A stretch of DNA of 55,513 bases, taken from positions 1 through 55,513 of the forward strand of contig JAGDWE010000009.1 in the NCBI GenBank assembly GCA_023255965.1. Reading direction: 5' to 3'. Source of the DNA: Desulfurococcales archaeon. GTDB taxonomy: Archaea > Thermoproteota > Thermoprotei_A > Sulfolobales > NBVN01. Under the pieces are notes generated by a model. That model was not told where the DNA came from. It saw only the letters and a program-made list of their open reading frames with translations, and ran no database searches. Below are positions 39,955 through 48,452 of the stretch, one piece after another. The position numbers and the translations under genes were made by a program. Position 1 is the first letter of the stretch. The number at the start of each line of letters is the position of its first letter.

Positions 39955-40110
39955 TTAAACAGCCTTAACTACCTTCCACGAACTACCCCTAATTTTAACT
40001 ATTACCTTAGATGAGCAGTATGGACAACTTATTCTCTCAATTAACTCTATTTCCTTATTTGAGAAAGTCTTACCACACATCCAGCACTTATAAGTTATCT
40101 CCTCACTCAA
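39955..40110 (-). CDS. rpo12: DNA-directed RNA polymerase subunit Rpo12 (RpoP), 51 aa, TTG start; not in ORF track
   Basis: (M)SEEITYKCWMCGKTFSNKEIELIERISCPYCSSKVIVKIRGSSWKVVKAV*; CxxC-CPYC zinc ribbon and VKAV terminus of Rpo12. Confidence 0.85.
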   Translation of the reverse strand: MSEEITYKCWMCGKTFSNKEIELIERISCPYCSSKVIVKIRGSSWKVVKAV

Positions 40111-40163
40111 GTGATTCGCCCCTTATTAAAGTCACACTAATTTCAGTATTAAATTTTCTAATC

Positions 40164-40200
40164 TTGAATGCCGACCCCCTCGTCCTGAAGGGCAAGCCTC
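40164..40200. repeat. IS200/IS605-type terminal sequence, decayed
   Basis: ccgaccccctcgtcctgaagggcaagcctccttta. Confidence 0.45.
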
Positions 40201-40389
40201 CTTTATATATCTAGTTCTAAAATGCTTCATCTGGAGAGCGGTCAACTGGGCTAGAACCCCCTCCATAGTATTTTGGAGTTGCCGACCCTTCATTAAGTCC
40301 TTGGGACGACCCATCATTAAATAGATGTAATCCGCCGAGTGAGATTTACTAAATTCTACATCTACTACGAGGAAGGATGTCGAGTTAAC

Positions 40390-40700
40390 TAGGAAATGCG
40401 TTGGTAAAGTTATGGCCTAGGGTAAATAGCGATATTTGTTTAAACTCTTTAGACTATGGTTTAATTGCTGTCTTTAATCTGAATAGTGATGGGTTGAACG
40501 TCGTGACAATCAATAAGAATGGTGAAGCTATTTTCAAGACTTAGTGGTATAATGAGGTTGTTTTCCACGGTTTTCCTAAGGATATGGAAGACCTTATCCT
40601 TAGGAAAAAAGTCTTCCGTCGAATTAGCATGTGGAAGTACATTAAACAGACTAGTAAAGGCATTTGGCTACGAAACCTTATTTTGAAAACGCTAAATCCG
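40390..40700 (+). pseudogene. Decayed transposase/TnpB-like gene fragment
   Basis: One frame reads LGNALVKLWPRVNSDICLNSLDYGLIAVFNLNSDGLNVVTINKNGEAIFKT*WYNEVVFHGFPKDMEDLILRKKVFRRI, protein-like but stop-interrupted. Confidence 0.4.
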
Positions 40701-40738
40701 ACCTTTACGAAATCAAAACAACTCGCCGAGGCATATGG

Positions 40739-40812
40739 CGCCGGGGGGAGGACTCGAACCTCCGACCACCGGGTTAACAGCCCGGCGCTCTACCAGGCTG
40801 AGCTACCCCGGC
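40739..40812 (-). tRNA. tRNA-Asn (anticodon GTT), no intron; CCA encoded
   Basis: 74-nt cloverleaf GCCGGGG-TA-GCTC...GAGC-G-CCGGG-CTGTTAA-CCCGG...GGAGG-TTCGAGT-CCTCC-CCCCGGC-G. Confidence 0.95.
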
Positions 40813-40903
40813 TCTTAGTCCACGTTATGTATAATGTTGTAGGATTTTAAACTTTAATAGCGAGCTAGATATTCTTGGAAAAATATTGTTTACATTTAAA
40901 TAC

Positions 40904-41242
40904 CTATTCAACGGTTTCAATAAATATTATATTCTCTGGTGGTATGCCGAATTCATTAATTAAGATGTTCTTAACTTTATTCCTATGGTCACCTTGGAGC
41001 TCTAGATGACCATTTTTAACGGTTCCCCCGGTAGCCAACTTACTCTTTAAATGAGATACAACTTTCTTTAGATCGTACGCGTTTGGATCTAGCCCCTCAA
41101 TAACAGTTACCTCCTTACCGAATTTGCGTTTCTCAAGTTTTATCTTAACTACTTGTTGCTCAACACCCAACTGAGCACATAACTCTGGCGGTAAGCCACC
41201 ACATAGTGCCTCTAAATCACCTTTACTATTCCTCCCCTTCAT
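40904..41242 (-). CDS. Translation initiation factor SUI1/aIF1
   Basis: [57 protein letters not shown]. Confidence 0.95.
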   Translation of the reverse strand: MKGRNSKGDLEALCGGLPPELCAQLGVEQQVVKIKLEKRKFGKEVTVIEGLDPNAYDLKKVVSHLKSKLATGGTVKNGHLELQGDHRNKVKNILINEFGIPPENIIFIETVE

Positions 41243-41371
41243 TCCACACCCTTACATGTGATCGTTAATAGTCAAGACTAATAAATTTTTATATTTTATA
41301 CATTTTTCGTAAGCTGAAACCTGTTTTAAGAGCGGGGATTATTTAAACGCGTTTCCCTGCTCACGGCACTT

Positions 41372-41593
41372 CTAATTTTTAATTACTTTTAACCCCGTGA
41401 GCGGGGTTGGCCCCTGGTGTGGGATCACTAGCTTCACCTGCACTCCACGGGCTCGTAGGGCCCAACGCCGCAGGCCCCCACCTGAGGACAAGCACCTTAA
41501 CCCAATGTTCACTGCTCCCACGAAGTCCCTGTTCAGGATCAATCCGCTACTTAGCCTCGCTAGCCTCAAAGCGATTTTAATTACTTTCACCAT
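41372..41593 (-). pseudogene. TnpB (IS200/IS605) C-terminal remnant
   Basis: SGLILNRDFVGAVNIGLRCLSSGGG... contains the RuvC-III-like NRDFxxAxNI motif; no N-terminal part upstream. Confidence 0.7.
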
Positions 41594-42007
41594 TCTACCC
41601 GCATAGCGGATCTCGGAGGGGTGTAATTGGATATAGATCTCCTCGTGAACGGCTCTATGCTTGATATGTAGGCTAATAGCCTATTCTTAAGTAATATCAT
41701 GATCAACGCTATAATTGACTAACTTATGGCATTTGATGATAAATTTAAAGATAAAGTCGTGGGTCATTATACGCTTTAAAACCGAGTTTAACGGTAATAC
41801 CTTAAATTATATCATTTAGAATTTTAAGATGTCTGATTTAACGATTTCGTTGCTATAAGTGCTCTATATACGATATTCATCGGTCATTTATAAAGTATTC
41901 CTTTAAAGATTATTAAGGAATTTTTTATTTGTAATAATTATTCCATTTTAAAGGACTTACATAACATTTAAACCCATTACACATTACTAATAGTCATGGT
42001 GATGTAG

Positions 42008-42193
42008 ATGAGTAAGAAGCCAGCGATAAAAGTTAAGGATCCAACTACCGGTAAGGAAGTAGAGTTAACGCCTGAAAAGGTATGGACGCTAGCTCCTAAG
42101 GGAAGGAAGGGAGTTAAGATAGGGTTATTTAAGAGTCCTGAGACCGGTAAGTACTTTAGGGCTAAAGTCCCTGACGACTATCCAGTAAGCTAA
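42008..42193 (+). CDS. creN7: Chromatin protein Cren7
   Basis: [52 protein letters not shown]. Confidence 0.95.
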   Translation: MSKKPAIKVKDPTTGKEVELTPEKVWTLAPKGRKGVKIGLFKSPETGKYFRAKVPDDYPVS

Positions 42194-42284
42194 CACGCAG
42201 GTAACGTACAGGGACTATTAAAGTAAAATAATTTTTTACCTTATTAATTCTCGTCATCTTTTTATAGTTGCTTAGTTAAAAATC

Positions 42285-42851
42285 TTGCTGGGTGCCCTAA
42301 TAATGCACATCATAGTGATTTCCGACACTCACGATAATCTAGCAATGATAGATAGATCTTCATCGTTGATCTTTAAATTAGATCCAGAAATGATTATACA
42401 TTTAGGCGATTACGTATCCCCATTTACGTTGAGGAAGATATTGGATTTAGGTATAAAGTTCTTGGGAGTCTTCGGTAATAATGATGGTGATAAGTTATTA
42501 TTGAAGTTTACCTTGGGAGGTCGAGGCGAGCTTCATGAACCTCCCTACGAATTATCTATTGATGGACTAAAATTCTTATTAATCCATGGATTCGGAAGTC
42601 GTGAGTTAACTAACAAGTTAGTTAACTCCATAGCATCGGGAGGTGAGTACGATTTACTGTTATATGGTCATACTCATATACCTAGACTTGAGAAAGTAGG
42701 GAATACGGTAATATTAAATCCCGGAACTCTATCAGGATACTTAAGTGAGCTCCCGACCTTGGCTTACATCGATACAAGAGAATTAATTCCTAGAATTTTA
42801 AATGCATTAACTGGGGATCAGATTAAATATATCAAAATGCACGATACTTAA
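42285..42851 (+). CDS. MJ0936/YfcE-type metallophosphoesterase
   Basis: VISDTHDNLAMI, IHLGDYVS, GNNDGD, IHGFGSR, LLYGHTHIPRLE, LNPGTLSG. Confidence 0.95.
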   Translation: MLGALIMHIIVISDTHDNLAMIDRSSSLIFKLDPEMIIHLGDYVSPFTLRKILDLGIKFLGVFGNNDGDKLLLKFTLGGRGELHEPPYELSIDGLKFLLIHGFGSRELTNKLVNSIASGGEYDLLLYGHTHIPRLEKVGNTVILNPGTLSGYLSELPTLAYIDTRELIPRILNALTGDQIKYIKMHDT

Positions 42852-44590
42852 ATCTCGTGGTCAAGTTTGATCGGTATAGGTCTGGGGTCGGGCAGTATAC
42901 GTATTAATGCATCCCCCTTACTAAGTAATAACGTATAGTCCTTAATCTCTTCATAAGATATCCTCATATAGTTTGATAATTCCTTCCAGTAAAGGATGTC
43001 CGGCGATGGTAATGCTATAAATAAACCTATATTCTCTATGAGGTCCTTACCTAATTCGCCTAAGTCGTTAAGGGATTGCGTAGCCAGCGCTATTGAGATC
43101 CCATAACCCCTACCTAACTTAATTAACTTAATCAGTAATGGGACCTTATTAAACATGAATTGCCACGCCTCATCAATAACCACCTGAACCCTAGGTATAT
43201 GGCTTTCTCTAACCGTGTTCATATAAAGTAAGTTAATAACGTTAAAGAATGCGGCTACACTTAAATTTAGGTAATCTACGCCTAATGCACTAATATGCGA
43301 TAAATTAATTACCGTAATTGATTCTGAACTGCTTAATGCCTCAATAAGCGGTGGATCACATTCTAGCGTTTCTATGGTGTTAAATATACGCATTAATCTG
43401 TACTGAACATACTCATCATCAATACCTAATGTTAGATCCTTAGCAACCTCCCAGAAATTACTCAAGACCTCGTCCTGGAGTTCTGACGCCTCGCTAAGCA
43501 CCTTAAATAATGACGCCGTTAGCTCTCTGTCACCTTTTAAAATCATCGAATCACTTATTAATTCTGTGAGGAAAGCTGCCCTCAAGTTCTTAGGTATGTA
43601 TTTTAGTAAATCAACTATGCCTAGACCGATACTTACGCCCAGGTCAACTACCCAAGGCTTAAAACCCTTCATCAACAGCCTACCAACATACTCATTTTTA
43701 ACGTCAACGATGAACACCTTAGTTGAGTACGTAAGGTAAGTTCTCAGCAGTAGCGTTATTAAAGTCTCAGTCTTACCTATGCCTGAAGGACCTAGAACTA
43801 ATACGTGCGGGTTAAGGCAATTACCTATATTCCAGAAGATTTCCTCAGATGTAATTATATTATATCCTAGGTAAATTCCCTGGCTTCTTAGGTCAAATCT
43901 AGTCCTCGCATTTATTATGTGAGGGGCGAATAATGCTAATGTTGGTGATGCCATCTTAAAGGAGTACCTTAGCCTAAGTAATTTAGTAAGTATTAAATTA
44001 ACGAGCCTAGGTGGAAAACCTCGAAAAAATATGTGAAGTAATGCCATACCTTCAATGCCCTTTAGCTCAGAAGTAACTATGCCCAAGGATCCTAGGGTCT
44101 TCATAAGTAAATCCGCCCTAGAATTCAACGCGTTCACCACTTCGTCCTCAGAGGTACCACATGCTTCTACAGAGTAAAATACAATTAAATCGAATGGTTG
44201 TAGGCCATGCTTAGCTATTTTATCCCTAAGCTTACTGAGCTTCTCTAATTCCGTCTTAGCCTTAATGTTATTAGGGTTTACCTCAAGATCTATTAATAAG
44301 CTTTGAATCTTCTTATTTAACTCAGAGACAACTTTCTCCTTGCTTAATGGGGTAAATATCGATTTGATCTCTATAGGGAAGCCTAAATTCATGGAATTAA
44401 AGTATGTTTTTAAGTACTTTACTACTTCGTGATCGCTTAAGTCATTTATGGAAGTAACTACCTTATTTACCTTAATTACTTTCCTACCGCATAATTCGTT
44501 ATCTGGCCTACGAAACAGTATTATACCATTATTTAACACCTTAACTTCTTTTAAGCCTAAGTCTAGTACTGAGGCCTTCATATCTACCAA
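42848..44590 (-). CDS. VirB4/HerA-like ATPase
   Basis: HVLVLGPSGIGKTETLITLLLRTYL Walker A, VQVVIDEAWQFM Walker B, ALATQSLNDLG; VirB4-like N-terminal region. Confidence 0.85.
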   Translation of the reverse strand: MVDMKASVLDLGLKEVKVLNNGIILFRRPDNELCGRKVIKVNKVVTSINDLSDHEVVKYLKTYFNSMNLGFPIEIKSIFTPLSKEKVVSELNKKIQSLLIDLEVNPNNIKAKTELEKLSKLRDKIAKHGLQPFDLIVFYSVEACGTSEDEVVNALNSRADLLMKTLGSLGIVTSELKGIEGMALLHIFFRGFPPRLVNLILTKLLRLRYSFKMASPTLALFAPHIINARTRFDLRSQGIYLGYNIITSEEIFWNIGNCLNPHVLVLGPSGIGKTETLITLLLRTYLTYSTKVFIVDVKNEYVGRLLMKGFKPWVVDLGVSIGLGIVDLLKYIPKNLRAAFLTELISDSMILKGDRELTASLFKVLSEASELQDEVLSNFWEVAKDLTLGIDDEYVQYRLMRIFNTIETLECDPPLIEALSSSESITVINLSHISALGVDYLNLSVAAFFNVINLLYMNTVRESHIPRVQVVIDEAWQFMFNKVPLLIKLIKLGRGYGISIALATQSLNDLGELGKDLIENIGLFIALPSPDILYWKELSNYMRISYEEIKDYTLLLSKGDALIRILPDPRPIPIKLDHEI

Positions 44591-46944
44591 TTAATAATTA
44601 GGTTTTTAAGATGTAACGCAACACCGCACGCTAATTCCAGGCACTTTCTAAGTATCTCGCTATATTTAATCACGTATACATCCCTTACCCCGTTACCTAA
44701 TACTATTACCACTATATCATTAACTAAGTTATTTAAATCCAAAGATATCTCCCCAGCAAGCCCCTTAGATACATATGCGGCATTACCCACTAATGCTATT
44801 AAGGTGCTATCGTTCAAGAACTCATATATTAGTTTGATCTTAACTCCTTCAGATGTAATTGAGGGAACTAATAGTAGCTTCCTCAAGGGATTTACTTCGC
44901 TTATCTTTAGCTTAATTTCGTTGTCTACAAACCCATTAACGCACTTACGAATCAAATCCACCTTGACATTTAATTCGTTACTCGACTTAACATCAATAAG
45001 CACCAAATTGCTGCTATTAATTAATTGGCGCTTCACCCAGTGAAATGCGCCAATGCCGTAGCTGAATTCGAGAACTGCTGGAAGGCTACATTCCTCAATC
45101 ACTACGCTATTAATACCATTAAATTTCCTGCCATCTGCGCATGTAACTTGCACGCTAACGGGTATTTCCTTGTTAACAGAGTTGGTGAGGGTAAGCTTAT
45201 ACCTACATTCGTCTATGTACTCTAACGAATATGATATTATGCTGTAGGGATCGTTTATTAGATGTTCAGTAAGGTCTATGGTATATGCGGCGAGTACTTC
45301 GCTGCGATTAATCCATTCATACTCGATGAGCAATTGCAGGGTATTACTAAAAATCCGTAGCGAGTCCTCTAACTCTAACTCATTACGTCCAGGTCTAAGA
45401 ATATGTGAACGGGATTTAACTATTTGATTTCCTTCAACGTAATTTATAATTACCTTTAATTCCTCAGGCAAAGGATTGTATATTGATAGAAAGTACTTGA
45501 TGAGTAAGTTATCATCGCCATTATATAGCCTTCCATTGATTGAGTACTTAACTTCATTAATCTTCAAATCCAGGACTTCAGGCCTATTCACCATCACCTT
45601 AAAGATATTTGAGTACTTCGTTAGCATAAAGTCGATTATAGCCTTAAAACTGATTTCAACGCCCAGCTTAATAGGCTTTATGCTGTATTCCTTAATTAGG
45701 TCGTTATCTAGTGGGTTGCTTAGTAAGATTATAGGACCCTTAATAATTAACTGTGAAGGCTTACTCCACGGCATTATAACTAACCTCGGGTATCCCATGC
45801 TAGAATTAGCTTCTATACCCACGTATAGATCCCTTAAGTCCGTTAGATCGTAAATTAATACCTTACCTTCATACACACATACTAAGGCATCATTGATTAT
45901 ACTGCAATCCATCAATTTATATGATGCCATGTGGGCATTAACACTAAAGAGCTCTAGCGAGTTAGGAGTGCGGAATGCGATGTAGTTGGTTCCTACACTT
46001 CCATCAATAACCCTGAGGTCGCTAATTAACCTCCAAATGTTATTATTGAGTATGTAGGGGCGACTATTTAGTATAATAATCAATTCACCGCCAGGGAGGT
46101 AGCCTACAACCCTTGGACTGACGGCAAATATTAAAGGCCTTAACTCCTTTCCATTGAATTCCATGAGTAGGTTATGTTGCTGACTATGAAGCAAGTATCT
46201 ACCGCCGATATCTACTAACGGGAACGCATTAAGCGGTATCCTTAATAAATTGTTGAAAGATATTAAGTAAGATCCCTCAACGCAATTGATGAATCCAAGG
46301 CAATCACCTACTAGCACATCATTAACTTCATGACACTTACTTAACTCATACAGCTTATGTATATTTAAGTTCTTATGATTCAATAACGCAAATAACTTCC
46401 TATCACGTTTGAAGACGAGCAACGATGTAGTTTTTGATTCATAATATCTAACGTAATCTACCTCGATAGGTGATTTCCTGATCAAAGGTGATATTAGGTA
46501 CTTAGTTCCATTACTCTTCGTTAGAACCAGTGATGGACCATAGAAACCCTCCACGGCAACACCTTTAAATGATTTAAGGATCCATTCCTCCTCATTAGAG
46601 CGTAGGTCGTATAGCGACACGCCATCACTATATACGTTTATCAACATATCATTATATGCGAAGTAAGTCTTAGCGTAAAACCTTAATAATGATCCGTCAC
46701 CGAGAATTACCTTAGATGAGTCGCCTTCATGAAGGATCCATAATCCGCTAATGTATGTAGTTAAATTATCATTAATTACTAGCTTAGGCACTTCGGCAAA
46801 GCTCCTAAGATAAGGCTTAATTATTATCTTATTAAAGCTCATACTCTTTAATAAAAGCCACCTACTAAGCGCTCTATCATCTACGTATTGATTTTTAAAG
46901 TAATCACGTAGATCCAAGTGATGCTTAAGGATAGGGAGCTTCAT
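44584..46944 (-). CDS. Uncharacterised large beta-rich (propeller-like) protein of pilus locus
   Basis: 786 aa, repeated short beta motifs; overlaps start of VirB4-like gene by 7 nt. Confidence 0.65.
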   Translation of the reverse strand: MKLPILKHHLDLRDYFKNQYVDDRALSRWLLLKSMSFNKIIIKPYLRSFAEVPKLVINDNLTTYISGLWILHEGDSSKVILGDGSLLRFYAKTYFAYNDMLINVYSDGVSLYDLRSNEEEWILKSFKGVAVEGFYGPSLVLTKSNGTKYLISPLIRKSPIEVDYVRYYESKTTSLLVFKRDRKLFALLNHKNLNIHKLYELSKCHEVNDVLVGDCLGFINCVEGSYLISFNNLLRIPLNAFPLVDIGGRYLLHSQQHNLLMEFNGKELRPLIFAVSPRVVGYLPGGELIIILNSRPYILNNNIWRLISDLRVIDGSVGTNYIAFRTPNSLELFSVNAHMASYKLMDCSIINDALVCVYEGKVLIYDLTDLRDLYVGIEANSSMGYPRLVIMPWSKPSQLIIKGPIILLSNPLDNDLIKEYSIKPIKLGVEISFKAIIDFMLTKYSNIFKVMVNRPEVLDLKINEVKYSINGRLYNGDDNLLIKYFLSIYNPLPEELKVIINYVEGNQIVKSRSHILRPGRNELELEDSLRIFSNTLQLLIEYEWINRSEVLAAYTIDLTEHLINDPYSIISYSLEYIDECRYKLTLTNSVNKEIPVSVQVTCADGRKFNGINSVVIEECSLPAVLEFSYGIGAFHWVKRQLINSSNLVLIDVKSSNELNVKVDLIRKCVNGFVDNEIKLKISEVNPLRKLLLVPSITSEGVKIKLIYEFLNDSTLIALVGNAAYVSKGLAGEISLDLNNLVNDIVVIVLGNGVRDVYVIKYSEILRKCLELACGVALHLKNLIINW

Positions 46945-46948
46945 AAAA

Positions 46949-48451
46949 TTAACCCAGCATAAGTGCCAGGATTAACATAGCTATACCGGTAATTAGAGTG
47001 TTACCTAAGGAGTCATATAGTGTATAGTCAACGTATAGTGAGTACCAAGTAACAATCACGTAAATTAAGACCATGTAGTTCATTAACTTAACATTGGCTA
47101 AAGTCGCCATGGACGTAAGCAACCACGGCATTATCAATGACATCATCATGAGCGGGAGTAAACTCACTATATAGTGCTTAAAGTCCTCGATCATATCTAG
47201 GGTCAATGTTCTCAAATTAAGCAATTGCTCCTTACTTAGATTGCCGTTGACTAATGACCTAACTATTATGTAGTATGTATACCTTCCTAACCACGATCTG
47301 ATAGCTGGGAGATTATCCTTTAAATTGTTTAGGTTTAACTTAGATCCTAGCCTTCTTAAACTCCTCGATCTACACGTCATTAAAACTTCTTTAAAGCCCT
47401 TTAACGGGTTTACCAGGATATATGGTGTCTCAGCATATAATGAAATTACCTTAGGTAATTCGCTGACTTCTGTAATTACTTCAATAAAATCACGTAAATT
47501 GAGGATGCCGTTTATGATTAGAAGGACTGATGATGTAAGTAACGCGTGCTTGATTACTGGTTGATCAAGCATAGACAGCGATAGGGGGATGATAAATAGT
47601 GTTACCATGTATATGACTATGTTTTTTAGCTTAAAAATGATGCTATTATTATTTACTAATGTCTTAAGATGTAACGTCTTCCCGGGCATGAAAATCAATA
47701 TTGGTATGATGGTGGCTAAAAAGAATATTGATGGAACCGCTTCGATAGCTCCTGAAATTATTGATAAGGATACCATTAGTGAAGGTAAGTAACTTAACAG
47801 TACTCCGGCTATTAGCGAAATTGTAGTCCTTAATTGAATTGATGTCTTAGCATCGCCTCTTAATTTATGTAGCAATTCGTTAGACGTATTAAGTAGCCAT
47901 GCATTAACCACTCCCTTAGATAGCGCTAACACATAATCACTAAGTAACCTATTGACGTACTTCGAAGCTGAGTACTTAATATACGTATTTATAGCCTCCG
48001 TCACTGTTAAGAAGCTTCTAAATACCCTTAATCTCAGCCCCTCAACAACCAATTCCTTAAATACGTGCTCCCATCCGCTCAATTCGCATAGATCGTTTAC
48101 TAACTCCGTTGAATAAGTGTATATAGCTGCCTCTGAGATTATGAAGTAAGCTAATTCCTCCTCCACCTTCTTCCTCCTTACCCTCACAATATAGCTGTAG
48201 CTTAGGTAAGGAAGCATCATGGATGTTAGGGCTGCGGAAGGTATCGCAAGTGCGGTTAATGTTACATAGGTCGCTACTGTAAATCCAAGCATATAGTTTA
48301 ACACGATAATTAACACAGTGACTACTAGTACTGAGGCAGTGATGTATTTGAGAAGCATCGATTTTAAGTCTCTAACACCGGCCCTTGTTAACCCAGCTTT
48401 AACTCTAAGATCCTGTATTAACTCTAGGTATTTATTAATGTAATTCCTCAT
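46949..48451 (-). CDS. TadC/FlaJ-type type IV pilus platform protein
   Basis: 500 aa, two T2SSF-like halves with TM clusters; immediately downstream of TadA-like ATPase. Confidence 0.8.
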   Translation of the reverse strand: MRNYINKYLELIQDLRVKAGLTRAGVRDLKSMLLKYITASVLVVTVLIIVLNYMLGFTVATYVTLTALAIPSAALTSMMLPYLSYSYIVRVRRKKVEEELAYFIISEAAIYTYSTELVNDLCELSGWEHVFKELVVEGLRLRVFRSFLTVTEAINTYIKYSASKYVNRLLSDYVLALSKGVVNAWLLNTSNELLHKLRGDAKTSIQLRTTISLIAGVLLSYLPSLMVSLSIISGAIEAVPSIFFLATIIPILIFMPGKTLHLKTLVNNNSIIFKLKNIVIYMVTLFIIPLSLSMLDQPVIKHALLTSSVLLIINGILNLRDFIEVITEVSELPKVISLYAETPYILVNPLKGFKEVLMTCRSRSLRRLGSKLNLNNLKDNLPAIRSWLGRYTYYIIVRSLVNGNLSKEQLLNLRTLTLDMIEDFKHYIVSLLPLMMMSLIMPWLLTSMATLANVKLMNYMVLIYVIVTWYSLYVDYTLYDSLGNTLITGIAMLILALMLG

Positions 48452-48452
48452 A

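Noticed and set aside
40584-40850. 88-aa plus ORF ending AGGRTRTSDHRVNSPALYQAELPRL
   Set aside because: Its C-terminal half is the reverse complement of the tRNA-Asn gene, a common false ORF.
41397-41606. 69-aa plus ORF
   Set aside because: Antisense to the TnpB remnant at 41372-41593.
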